Below are positions 39,101 through 52,170 of a DNA stretch of 64,000 nt, one piece after another. Below the pieces are notes generated by a model. It was not told the origin of the DNA. It saw only the letters and a program-made list of their open reading frames with translations, and ran no database searches. The stretch spans positions 722,001 through 786,000 of the forward strand of contig NC_091864.1 of the NCBI RefSeq assembly GCF_019399895.1, in the 5' to 3' direction. Source of the DNA: Cardiocondyla obscurior (Eukaryota > Arthropoda > Insecta > Hymenoptera > Formicidae). The number at the start of each line of letters is the position of its first letter. Position 1 is the first letter of the stretch. The translations under genes and the position numbers were made by a program.

Positions 39101-42100
39101 TTTTTTTTTTTATTTTGCCTGTCGTTCGATATCGAGTTCCTGGTTTTTTAGCGAAGTGTAGGAATACGGAAGAGCCCGCAGTTTCTACAAAGCAATAAAG
39201 TATCGCGAAAACTTCCGCGGCGTACGCGCGACTCGCGCGAAGCCGTAAGCTACTCGCTTTCTTTCCTCAACGACGAAACTTTCTTTCGGCTAGTTTCCGC
39301 GGCGGACTTTAATGCAGCCGTTGTGCATTGTGCTCACTCCGTACAGAATGCGTGCTATTATCGACGTAATGAAAGCGGGCGCCTTTCCGAGTTTCACTTG
39401 GCAAGTTTCGCGTTTAATCATCTAGCAATAAATCGCGAGGCACCGCGCGTCTGTTTTTTTATTTATTTTTTTTTTTTTAATCGCTCACAATCGTCGTATA
39501 TATATTTCACCGGAACACACGGTCGGTTAACTTTAGCACGCGCTATTACATAATTACGAATCAATTGCCGTGTAATCATTATTGCTACGGTGGGACGATT
39601 AATTCGAGAGAGAAACGTCGCATCGACAATGGATTTTTGCCCCGAAATATCCTGAACGTTCGGTTCTCCGTTGTGCGAACGTTGCGGCGTAAACTAATTG
39701 GAGAACAGGGAAGAAGGGCGACCTCGGCGGGAGATATCATAAAACGCTCGGCGTGATATCTCGCCGCATAATGTTCCACCCCGAGCGGTGTTAATGCGCG
39801 CCGTAACGAACACGCATTGCGTCGGCTTCCGCGAGGGCGAAGGGCGGCGGAAGTATGGGTGCACGGCGAAGCGGCCATGATGTCGCTCGGCAAGTTTTAA
39901 TGCCCGCGTCGTTTAATGTCCGGACGTCTATTGTGCGCCGCCCGCGCGCGGAATGCGATCCATTATCAATTTAATGAAGCCCGGGGGAAGTTTTCCAGGG
40001 CCCGGCTACTTTTTAACTACGCGGGCAAATTGTTTCCCAATGACATACGGCCTAGACGCTGCACGCGCCACGACGAAGTGACCGAATAAAAAGCTACCGC
40101 GGGATTAATTGACGAAACGCTTCGCGCGGCGTTGAAAGCGACGCGGGGAACGATCGTATCGGCGGGACGCTTGCTCGACAACGGGCTGCCCTAGCGATCG
40201 CGCGTTATTAAACGTTTCTGCGATTTGATTGGACAGTAATTACTAATGCGAACGTTTTATCGTATTATCGGACTAATCAATCGACTCCCTAATGAAACAA
40301 GTGCGCATCTAATTCACTAAAATGACTCAATAGATCGGTTATTATACCGCTGTAATTGTCAACGTTATGTTCATTCGTGGTTATTGTTGGGGGAAAAAAA
40401 AAACAAGTAGGTATGTCGCTGTATTACGCGAATGTTCACGTATACGGAATATGAAACTTGTCGTTCGGAACGTGCGATAAAATGGAATTGCTTCCTTGTT
40501 GGCATGAGTCCATGTGCGTAAGACAATAGCGGGGTCATATATTGCGGTAAAATGTAGTGCAATAAAAAAAAACATTGCGACGCTTAGCTCTTTAAAAGTC
40601 CTGACTGCACGTAGCGTTCTAAAGAATTATTCTTATCACGGGTCACTTCGATACTGTGGATCGCGCAACAACCTCGTTTACAGCGTCGCCAAAAATTTAG
40701 AGACTTGGACGAGCATCAAGGCAGGAACTGCTTAATGAACCGCCTGGCGAAGAAACTCAAATGGCTAACGAGAAGTACAGTTCTCAAAGGCACCGGAAAT
40801 AGTTATCGGCCACTGTCTACCGTCGGCTGTACCGGTTTAATTTGTGTCGCGTCTTTCTACGAATATTTTTTTTTTACGGGTAAATAAAATAGAAAACCGG
40901 ATAATAAGAATTTATAATTTTTTCTGCACATGCTGAATTTATTGACTTATGCGCTCGCATTATTTTTCGAAGAAGTCGTGTTTATTATTATTTAAAATCA
41001 AAGTTAAAGAAAAAAATTAATTATTTTTAGCGAAAAATTGTACAAAAAGAAAAAAAGAAGCAAATATTGAATTAAATCTTGAAAAGAAACCTGCTTCTTC
41101 GTCTTTTTCTCCGCGAAAATTTTGACTCCATTTGCTTGAAATAGGCTATTACGCCTCGAAATCAATTTTTCCGGAGAAATATCAAATGCAAATTGCACAA
41201 AGAACACGACTCCATTAGAGACTCGCTTCTTTTCCTGATCGTGCGGTGTAATCATCAATTTATGCGGAACCGAGAACGAAGAGAGAAAGAGAGGGAACGG
41301 AAAATAAACCGCAAAAATGTTGGGAACGATGTTGATGGTCGACTGTCTTCTGCAGATCGATCTTGTAAAAAAGGAAAGTGTACTCCGGGGAAGTAATGCA
41401 CCCGTGAACGCGAATGTACCGGCGCCGTTCCATTACAGGGGTTAACGAACACGTGTCCGTTCAGTTATTATTACTTCATTGCATTATTAATATGTATCGC
41501 ATATTAAAACACGAATTACACTCGAAGATCAATACTAACAATTTTCTTGTTATAACTGACATAAAATTAATAACGATTCGATTTACGGTATTAAATCGTT
41601 TCGAAGCACACGTGTATTTTTTTGCATTTTCCTTTTTCAATAATTATTTTCCACCGAGAATATTCTTACGGATGTTACGTAAGCGGGTCGAATAAATAAA
41701 GATTTGTAGTGATCAGCTCGTACCGTTAATCGGGATAATGATTCTACTGTTGTCGAATAATGGGCTGTGATAAATCTACCCGAGGCCGGGAGAAATTTTA
41801 ATTGAAATTGATCCGGCATTTACATTTATGATATACGAAATAGAAGAGATTGTTGGCGCGGAGTGATTTAATGAGAATATATAGCGCGTTAATTATCAGC
41901 GCACGCTTAATTAAATCGTTTTAGTTGCCTTTATCAACGGTATTAATATCCCGCTAATCAGAAATTCGCAGGTTTTTATTTATCCCAACGAGATTACATA
42001 GTTGCGCACGTATATCTTGAAGATAGGATTTTCCGAAAGCGCGCAATGCACGGCGCCCAGTTGTTTGTTATTTACGCAGGTGATAAAGATTTCTCGCGAT

Positions 42101-45100
42101 ACCCGATGCTCGTTCCGCAGATGAAATACGACGGAGAAGTCATAAATCGAATAAAACTCTCTCACTCGATTATCATTTGCTTAAAATTCATGGAAACCTC
42201 GTGCACGAGCAGCTCTCTCTCTATTCCGAAGGGATTGAAAGCCGATGCGAGTGCCGGAGACCGTCGGATCCGTCAAAACGCGAAAGGGGAAAGACAAAGC
42301 GGTGGATCGCGATGAGAAGCGACGAAAGAGATCAAATCTAGTGAGTCCCGCGGGGAATTCTACCGGGGAATTTTATAACGAGGTGAGGTCGGATGGTGGA
42401 TTCGCGTTTTTCCTAACCGCCAATCTGCGCGTGGAAGCCAAGTGGGAGCACTTTAAGGACGGGAAGCCCTCGGGGAGAAGCGGAGTCGACGTCAATGAGG
42501 CGGCCAAAACTTCTTCTTGCGATGGCAGGGTGCCATCGCGCACATCCTTCCCAGCCGCGCTCTCTCACGACTGCAGGCATTCGCTCTTTTTGTTGGCGCG
42601 CGCGTTTTTTTTTTCTTTTCCTTTTTTTTTTTTCTTTTTCGTGCCGGACGAAAAATGTAATCGAGCTCACGACAGTGAGTTGCTTAATTTCGCGGAAGCT
42701 GCGCGGAGCTGCGCGAAATGGGAGCCGGGCGCCGAGGAACGAACGCTCCGTGAATCGACGCGAAAATTCTCGCGTGAAATATCCTTCCGCTATCGGACTA
42801 TATAAAAATGCGCGGTGCGCCGTACATCTTGAAGGTACTATTTGCAGCAAGATAAATGGCATCGCACGGACACGTCGCCCCAGAAATCACGTGTTTCTGA
42901 CTGTGAATTATATGACGATGGATATTTAAGATTGATACTCGAGACGTGCCAATTTTTCTCGGCGAGAATATGCTCGCGTACGAGGTTTTCATTGAATTAA
43001 AAACAAATTAAAATCTAACGTTGACTAACTTTATTTTGTACTTTGTTAAAAAGTGAAATTTACCATATGTATTTTTTTCCTCTCTCTTCGTAAAATATTA
43101 TCTACTTTATCAAAGTTTATATCTAAAACTTAAAGCAATTGTGGTCGCGATTTAGGCATCTACGTAACAACGTAGAAAATGTAGTACAATAATTTACTCT
43201 ACGCGAAAGTGAGATATCGAGCGCGAAAAATTGCAACATAGGTATAGTAAATTATCTTCGAGCATTAATATTTGATTTCACGGCGATATCGAATTAGCGT
43301 TGATATCGGATAAATAATAATTAACATATCAGCGACATAATCTGAAAAGGGTGAACGGGGATTCGGGATATAACACGAAATTCAATCTACGAATAAAATT
43401 TCAAATTATAATAATGCGATCCAAAATTGTTTCGAGTACCACGGCGCGCCTAAAACGCGTTCGAATGTAAAATCGAGATTTATCTCAGACGCGGTTTGTC
43501 TATTGCGCTCGCGATTAATGCGCAATTATTTTCGAGCGTGCTTTGCGCCCGACGTTGCTCGCGCGCGCTCGTCCGATTTCGAGGAGCGTTTTATCGATCT
43601 CGCGACACCGCCGCGCTCCTCGCCGGGGATCAGATCAGACCGGGTGGACGCAATTTCCGGCGAGATGCGACGCCCTAATTCAATGCAGAGGCGGACGCGT
43701 TGTCCCGGGGTCGGCGCGAACACAATAGCGGCCGCTGTCCGTGTCCCCGTGGAGCGCACGGATCAGAAATTCTCGCGTGTGCGTGCGGGACGGAGGGAAA
43801 CGTAATCGTGATGACAATGTCTGAATACGTCTTCGTGGCCGAGGCGAGAGGCAGCGTCTAGAACGCGACTCTCGCCCGCGGACGGAAGCTAATTAGCTTC
43901 ATTTAAATGCGCGCATTATTTCATGCCCGCCGATAAATAATTGCTGACTCCGCTCTTGCCGGATCCCGGAAACAAAATGTCTCGCATTTCGATTTTCAAT
44001 TTGGTTTATAACGCTACCGTACGAGACCACGCGACCCCGATCGTATTGTTTAACTTCGTTATCTCTGGAATTTTTATTCGATTTTTTTTTCTTCTTTTTT
44101 TTTTTTTTGTTGTTCATTACTACGCGCGTACGTGCGTGAGTGCGTGCGATGCGGTAATGGCCGTAATTCGCGCGGTCGGATGAAACGTGTTCGCGTGAAT
44201 AAGTTCGTTGCCAGCTGTAAAGCTGATGTCTGCCGTGCGGGCGAGCAACGAAGCAAGAACCTCGCGAGGGGGAGGCTTGTGGAAATTTCGTTAGCGGAGT
44301 CTGGTTCTGGCAAGTAAATTTGGCGTCATTTTCCGTCGTCTTTCTACATTTCCGGCGAGGAGAATGCGGCAATTGGTGCTAAAAAACGATCTTTCCGAAC
44401 ATTTCAGTTGGATTTGGTGGGAAATAAATATTGCCCCGTGTGAATCCTATCACGTTGGAAGTTACGCAAAGAAAAAAAAGAAGAAAGAAAGAAAAAAAAA
44501 TGCGAATCGAATGAAGATGGAAAAGATGATCGATAGCGGAGAACTTTAACACGCGTATTCGTCACGACGATTATATACAAAATTGTCACCGACACAATAC
44601 GTAATCCTCTTATCTCTCTCCTTTCATCTTTTATAGGAACCGCGGTAAATTCCGCGAAAGAATGGCCTTCATCCCTTTCACGGTCGCAATAGAATTATCA
44701 TTGTGCTCTCCTTTCCGCGCGGACGTTTCATTTTATTTCACGGAGGACCACATAAACATATCGGACGCTCCCTATTCAAGACGCTGTTGCACGAACTTTT
44801 TAATTAATAAAAGAATAATTACTATTACGCGAACGGGCTTTGCGCATTCATTGGTTACTCAACAATGCTCGGATTTCGTTTTCAATTACAAAGTTTGTTA
44901 ATAATCGCCCTCACTTACGTGATAGTCACATCGGTACGAGGGGGAGGAAGGGGGGAGGAAGATCTTGACAATTAGCTTGTTTGTTGCGAACTTTCGTCGT
45001 CGAGTAATTGCGACTGCAGTCGTTCCTACAACTTTCCAATTTTCAACGGCGCGAGAACCCTGATAGAATAATAAGAAGGCTTCTTTTTCGTTGAGAATGT

Positions 45101-46986
45101 TTTATTAGACGTTTTATGTAACGTGAATTATACTACGCCGTTTCAAGAGCTTTTGAAAGTTTTAAATCAACGTCATAAATCGAATTTCTGTTATCTTTCA
45201 TAAAACATCGGCAAACAAACGAGAAAAGTATAAGTATCGAAATTCATTCTATTCGTTAATTCTTACTGTTATATCCGAATATCACAGTTTGATAAACTTC
45301 TTTACACTGTATTGTAAAAAGAAAAAGAGTAACAGAATAGAATGAAATAAAAACTCGAAAACAATATTACATGCAGTGCTGCAGCTTCACTTAAACAAAT
45401 CTCTTCGTGCAATTTTGCGTGCGAGAGATTAATCGCGATTATTAACGATTAATACGATTTTTCCGTTTTCATCGAAATATGGCTACATAACAGTATTTGC
45501 GAATAATTCCCACTGATATGGATATATCGGTTGGACATAACAATATGGTTTAATACCACAGTTGGTTAAATAAAAAAAATTCTAACAAAAATTTAGTGTC
45601 CCGCGGTCTTCCAACACAAAAGGGAGAAGCGGTCAATGGAAAGAAAGGGACGAAAATGTAAGGAAAAGCTAGGGAGAAGCTAAGCTTATTTGTGAGAAAC
45701 TTTTAGATTTAAACATTGACAGCGACACGAACCGCGACTCGTAAAAAAGAAAAAGGAAATTAATAATTAAAAAATAAAAAAGAAAATAATAATAATAAAA
45801 ATTCTGTGCAAATGTGAAATAGTTTTCATTTCTGGCGACCGAAATTTAATTCGAACGTTGGGGAGGGAGGAGAGGATGACGATAAACCAATTTTTCACCG
45901 AAGCTCGAAGAGGCGAACCTTTTTGACGTTCCTACGCTCTTGCGATTTATCTGCGAACGTTGCGGCCGCGATGTACAATATTTTACGTCCGAGATAACTG
46001 CGCTGTCTTTTCAAGAGCAAATATATCGATCATGGAGATTAAGATATAGATTTAAGCAATGAACGTATAAATTTTGCTGCATTAAGACATGCACACTAAA
46101 CGGAATAAAAGAAATTTTTCAAAGGGTCTAAAAAAATATATACGAGTGTTTACGATTAAAATTGTAATAATGAATTATTAAATATTAATTGTGAAAGCGA
46201 CGTATTTATAAAAATTGTAGGTAGAGATATGAACAATTGAGATATTATAATTTCTTTTTGATTCTTGCTTTGAGACGCTGAAAGAGTATTGATAATTTAA
46301 TTTCTGGGGAACAAGCGTGCATTGTCTCATGCGCAGATTTATCTAAGATTGTCTTCATCTTCTCTGCGGCGGTGACTATAAGTTTTTGTTCGCACGGTAA
46401 ACCAGGGACTTAAATACGAAGGATTAAAGAGCGGCGGCCAAGACACCGGAAAAAATATAAAAGTATAGTCGCGATGCAACGATGCGGATGCACCTGTGTC
46501 GTGTTGAAAAGCACACTCTTTCCGCTCATTTTAATCCGAATGCGAGCGGCTTCCCTTCTCATTCGCCTTTTCTCGTCTTTTTCTTTGCTCGTGCAAAGCC
46601 TCGAGATGAAGCTACTCGGCCGAGAATTATAACGAACTCGTTCGTAAAGAATGTGTTACTTACAGTTTTTATATCTCTTTTAATATCTTTCTGTACAACG
46701 ACATCCGAAGTATTCTCGATGTTGGCGTGCCAGAAAAAAACGCAAAGCGATGCGAACATGTTAATGTTCACGATTAATTAAACGTCACGGTTTTATTTAT
46801 TTAAACTGTATTCCTATCTCAAAAAAGATGTCATATGTCGAATCGAATTTTTAGTTGCCGTTTATTCGCGGTGCTAATTTTAATATTTATTATATTTTTT
46901 AATCAATTTTTATTATTATTTTTATATGCGTTGTATATTTTTCCCACCCAAAGTGCGTTTTAGAAAAAAAAAAAGATGCGACTTAC
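36117..46986. other. Noncoding stretch up to the second 44-base exon
   Basis: No supportable gene. AT-rich segments dominate, with CG-rich blocks at 38.0-38.3, 39.2-40.2, 42.2-42.8 and 43.5-43.9 kb, each filled with overlapping frames on both strands. TATAAAA words occur (for example 42801 and 46456) without a matching start site or exon. If the two 44-base exons belong to one gene, this is intron. Confidence 0.5.
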
Positions 46987-47030
46987 CGATCTGCATGAGC
47001 TTCAGCGGAGTTGAAGAATTCTGCCGGTGA
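46987..47030 (-). other. 44-base internal exon, copy B
   Basis: On the minus strand the acceptor TTTTATGTTACAG precedes the first base at 47030, and the donor GTAAGTCGC follows the last base at 46987. The length equals copy A exactly, with seven substitutions in 44. The last 25 of 26 intron bases before the exon, and the first 12 after it, match copy A. In one open frame the changes are conservative or silent (SPAEFFNSAEAHAD against SPAEIINSAETHAD). In the other open frame the internal ATG is kept (MQI against MQT). It lies about 24 kb upstream of copy A in the direction of transcription. No exon resembling exon 2 lies within a few hundred bases, so its upstream partner must be more distant. 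Alternative or mutually exclusive use is inferred from the frame-shifting length. Confidence 0.65.
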
Positions 47031-50000
47031 CTGTAACATAAAAAAAAAAATATTAATGTAGACAAACATTAACGACGCGCTCAATCAGTAACCTTCAGTT
47101 ATAAATAAAATCAATCTAAATTAATAATTTTAAGTATTATTTAATATAATTTAATAACAAAAGTAGTAAAGTGCGCTCTTCCTTTAAACTATTATTAAAA
47201 ACGTATATCGAAATTTATATTTGACTGCTTTTATACATACTCAGAAACACAATGTAAATCGATTGACGTAGAAAAGGTAACGCTGCGTTTCTTTCTTTAA
47301 TAATCTACTTTTTTTTTTTTTTTTTTTTTTTCCCTGTAACGGATTCCTCTGTAAAAATCTTTATAGAATTTTGCTCTGCCTTTCGCTTGCTGTGTCCGCT
47401 CGTGGTTGTAGCCCTTTGTCGAAAAATTATTAACGTACGAACGATCGTCAAAGGGCGCGGGCAAGTTTCGCGGGTTTGTTTGTACTGCCTGCACAAACCG
47501 CTATAATCGCGTGCCGGAATCTGCATTATGCTGCCCGTATGCCATCCCCATCCCTGCGTTTTCGAGTACGCTCGGAACAACGTGGTCCGCCATCAAGTTT
47601 GCATCGAGTTCACTTCGCCCTTACGGTTGCTCGTTAGATCTATACGACGGCTCCATGTGGCACCCTCGGCCGCAGCCCGCAAAGGAAATTGGAAACGACA
47701 GAGACGTTCGTTCCTATCCAATAAATTTCTTTTTTACGATTCCGAAACGTTTAGGGATTGCAAAGGGATTATAAAATGACACCGGCGACGAAGTTTAATC
47801 GAGTTTCGGTGAATAATTAAAGAAGAAACAGACCCCGGAACCTGGATATTTTGCAATTCGCTGCATATTTAAAATTATCGGACATTTGAATATCGGAATG
47901 GCATTGATATAAATATTAAATTGAAAAAGAAAAAAAAAGTTTGGCGTTACACATATAGATTTACAACTAATTTTGGATTCGTTATTATTTTAAAATATAC
48001 GTTTTTACGATTTACTTTAGATTTGTATTTGTATTAATGAAATTGAATTCAATTTACGAGATTAGAATTGTAAATATCCCCGACAAATTGAAATGCAATT
48101 GCGTTTTCATCAGATTACATATAATTGCAAATAAAAAATTAATAACGTGTGATCACTGAAAATTAATGAATCCTTCGTGTTGCAAATTTTTCTTTTTTTT
48201 TAAATATTTTTTATTATTTGATATTTTTTTATAATTAATTAAAGATGAAACCAACAAAGGGGTAAACAACACAATAATTATACAATAGGTTATAAATTAA
48301 AAATTACAAATACGTATTTGAACAATAGTTTGTTAGCAATGTTATATGAATAAATATTCCTTTTATACGCAATGGAGATTACAATTTCCATTATTATCTT
48401 GAACAGACATGCATTCTAATGAACGCTCGGTTTATTTTACCTTATACATTTCGGAATCACGTAAAATTGTCGATCGAAATATCTCTATTAGAAGGATCGA
48501 TTTCGAAATACTTGGTATATTATACTCTACACGTGAAATTTACATTCGCGACTGTCGACTATAAAAGTAATTATACTACTGTTCGAATCCACGTCATTTA
48601 CATGCGCGCTGGCGCCGCGATTGTCACGCGAAGGTGACAAAAAGAGATAAAATTATTTAACACGCGCGCGAATGGCGCATAACGTTTTTTCGATACGTGT
48701 CACGGTTTTGGGGGCGTTAACTTCAAGCTGCTCGTCATTAGCCCAGTCGTCGCATTAATTACCCGTTCGAAATACTCGGTTGTGATCAGCGATAAGACGA
48801 AAATCTTCCGCAGATTAATGTCTAGATGGATAATTATTTTAATAATTTTAGCGACTTTGTTTTAATTAAAATCGTAAACTGTTGAATGCGAAATTAAATT
48901 AAAAATACAAAAACTAAAAAGTTTTTTTTTTAATATTAAAATAAAAGTTTATATTTTAGCTTTTTATTTTGGCGCAACTATAATGTATACAGTTATTTTA
49001 TTGTGCTGTTCACAAATAAGCAAATTGAAAATCAGTAAGAGCTTCAGGCTAATTTATAAAAAAATTACACATGTAAAATTATTTTTATTATAAATTAATT
49101 TTATAATGGAAATGCGGCATTTTTATTTAAATTGGAATTACGGTCAGATATTTTTCTTTTTCTTTTTTTTTTATCTATCTGTTCTTTATTTGAAATAAAT
49201 ATTAAAATTCAGCATTACTTTAGTGCGTCCTTAAAATTCTCAGATTAACTTATCAAGTATGTATAAAAGCTGGGGAAATTGTCGGAGCTTACGAAGAAAG
49301 AGAGTAAAGTTGTCCCCATCTAAAAAGGTTCTTCTGGCGAAACTTTTAAAATATATTCCGCCCCTCCCTTCACCTTCATCAGGTTAGCCTGCTTTTGGTT
49401 TTACCAGAGTTTGAACTTTTGCAAGCATAATCCAGATCTCAAAACAAGCCGCGGTAAAAGAGTAATTCTTGCCCAACGTCCATCCACGACAGAATTTTAA
49501 CGCGATGAAAACCGGCGAAACTGTTAAATATTAATAACGACGGAAACTTCAAACGTGTCAATTAACGAGCGCTTGTTGATTGCGCGATAATGATGTCTCC
49601 ATATGCGATCTTATTTATCGTAACGCGCAATAATATATTGCATCCGGTACCGACGATTAGATTGCGATAACTAATAACTATATAATATTCGCGCGCAAAG
49701 CGTGCAGAAACAAATATTAATCTCCGCCGCCGTTGATCGCCGGCGATCCGTAAACAATAATTCCGCGTTGCAGTGCAAAATTAATTTTTACGGCCGCGTC
49801 GATTAAACGCGCCTGCCGCTCGAGAGCGCCGGGGACCCGGCTAATGATTCATCAATTTCAATTTCGATGATTTACACAACTGTGAAATTACGCCCGAACG
49901 TTCTACCGCGAAGAAATACGATCGGCCCGCGTAATCATCGCGCCCGCGCAATGTGTCGGGCTTCCTCCCTTTCAATCGACCGATCCCTTTTTTTTTTTTC

Positions 50001-51986
50001 TATTTTTTTCCGCCCATTTCGGACAAACCCTCTCGTGAGTGCGTTATTGCACCGGGCCGGCGGTCGTGTATCGGGGGCGCGCGGTCATCGAGCCGTCTGC
50101 TGCATTATTTCCGACATAATCGCATTCGTCCGCGGTTTATCGGCTTGCCGTCGAATCGATACGTCGGGCGCGCGCGGAAGGATAACCGGCCAAATGAGTT
50201 CCTCCGATGAAAATTCGCTCGCCCGCAAAATTCGCCACTTGCTCGTTGCGTTCAAGACGAGCTTATTCTCGCGCGAGAGGCACACACGGGCGGCAGTCGC
50301 AAGAGAATAAAGAACCGGGCAGAAAATAGAGTTAAACAAACGAGAAGTTTAAACGGAAAGCGAGAGACTCTCAGAGAAGTGACACGCGAGGGAAAAATAG
50401 TGCACAACGTACGCGCAGCACAAAGACTGAAAGTATGCTAAATGACCGTGTTGTATAAAAACGCACGCACCGCTGTGCGTTTACTTTTACACGTCGCGCT
50501 TTATTTGATGGCACGGAGGCACTTCAATACGTGGCTCATCGCAATACACTTCGCGCCGGAACCGCGGCGAGCGCGTCGTTTTTAATCACCGCGAGTACCG
50601 ACGCTAAAAGGAAAACCGACAGTTATTGAGCTATTCAACTCGTCGCGGGTGGTAACGCGAATCCGTGTAAATCCCCATGTAAAATCGAGCGTGCGCCGGC
50701 AGCGGCCGTAGGTGTTACGATTTACCATGTTTTTACTTCGCCGGCGGCGATATAACGTGGTGAAATGGATCAACGCATCATGGCCGAACGGCGGCGCATA
50801 AAATAAAAGCGCGGCTTTCAGAAACATGCCGCGCACCGTCTCGCGAGACGGAAAAGCTCGTCCTCTGTCTCTCTCTGTTTCTCTCTTACCCGACTTGCTC
50901 TCGTCTCGACTAACGAAGGAGCAGCGATAGTTGCCAGCAGCGTCAGTGCACAAAGTGCGCGCAAAGTATTTTCCCTTCGGCTACTCGGTAACCTCGTCGT
51001 TGTCGTCCCTTTTCTCCGAGTTGCAATTTATAACCCTCTCGACGCGAGCACTCCCTCAACTTCTCTACCTTCCGCTACCTCCCTCCCTTTCGCAACGAAG
51101 TCGATTTCTGAAATTTAGCCGGCGCTCCCTGCTTCATTGGGCGCGATCTGTATTTACGATCGCTCCCACCGAAGATGAACCGTTTTATTCCAGTGCCGTT
51201 GCATCGTCGACGCGCAATGAAGTAGGTTATTGGGGTGATCGATGAGGGTTACGGCTTTCGTTCGACTGAATGCGCGCTATTTGTTTCTTCCGTGTTATTT
51301 GATGAATTATTTTATCACTGACGTTTTCACGTCGTGCACGGTTATAAATTTATGAGCGCGAGTATTCTGCAAGCTGCCTATTCCCGGACGAGAGGAAGCA
51401 TTTGTTAATATTACGATAATTGATGACGACCGGATCGCATTTTCGCGACTGTAATCGAAAAACACGGTCTTGCAGATTATCAATCAATACGCGGAAGGAT
51501 CGATTAGTCCGCTATTCAGAGAGCCGTCGTTGCGAAAGTGGAGCTCATTGAAAAATTCTCCTCGAACGAACATCGAGTTCGCGAAGCGAAATCGACCACG
51601 CTTCTCTCGTGTCGGTAACGCTCGAAGGTTCCTGCCACGACTTTTCCAGGGTAAAACGGAGAAGTATCGGCCGGAAATCTAAGGCTGCGGAGCCTCCGCG
51701 GGAAGGAGTATCGGGACCGAATCGACGATCCGAAGAAAAGAAACCGGTCACTTATCGGGCCTTCTTCACCAATGGTTTTCACCCGCAAACCTCTCGAAAC
51801 CCCTTTTCACGTCCGGGAAGCTGCGTTATCGCCGGATATCAACCCCGACTGCATCCCCGGGATAACGCCTCCTCCGTTCATACGTATCGAGTGAAGGACC
51901 CGCTTTTCCAGGAAGAAGAGGTACTCGCCGATCCCAGTCTAAAGGATCTCTTTGTCGAGAAGAATCGATCTCGATGTAATATTCAG
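47031..51986. other. Noncoding stretch 47.0-52.0 kb
   Basis: This region should hold the intron upstream of copy B, but no credible donor-exon pair is visible in it. It has a 23-base T tract at 47309-47331, very AT-rich DNA at 47.9-49.2 kb, and CG-rich DNA from about 49.7 kb onward that becomes less repetitive after 51.4 kb. Confidence 0.45.
47309..47331. repeat. 23-base T homopolymer
   Basis: An uninterrupted T run in AT-rich noncoding sequence. Confidence 0.95.
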
Positions 51987-52170
51987 TGGCAAACATCGTT
52001 ATTTGGAAAAGTACGAGACGACAGTTCGAACGTTCCTAGCACTAATCGATACCTTGCTCGAGACGGTTCTGAATAAGCTACAGAGACAGAGAAGAAGAAT
52101 ACGGCGGAAACGTATTTTCAAAGAAAATTTCCATCTTCGGATTCTCATCGAGCTGCAAAGCGATCGCGAA
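51987..52170 (+). CDS. Possible coding exon, unidentified
   Basis: The frame between a weak acceptor (TAATATTCAG at 51986) and a good donor (CGCGAA then GTAAGATCG at 52171) is open. It reads GKHRYLEKYETTVRTFLALI and then a leucine- and arginine-rich stretch. The hydrophobic residues fall with a 3-4 spacing, suggesting an amphipathic helix followed by a basic tail (RQRRRIRRKR). It ends at a codon boundary. There is no ATG in frame, and a TAA closes the frame just upstream, so it could only be an internal exon. I recognise no family. It lies about 2.1 kb upstream of the polyglutamine exon on the same strand and could belong to the same gene. Chance is a serious alternative: the acceptor has a poor pyrimidine tract. 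Confidence 0.2.

Noticed and set aside
46456..46463. TATAAAAG words (also near 31396, 42801, 49262, 50454)
   Set aside because: None has an initiator at about 30 bases and a following exon. They are expected by chance in AT-rich DNA.
48570..48590. GTTCGAATCC, resembling the B box of a tRNA gene
   Set aside because: The flanking bases do not form a T stem, and no A box or acceptor stem is present at the right distance.
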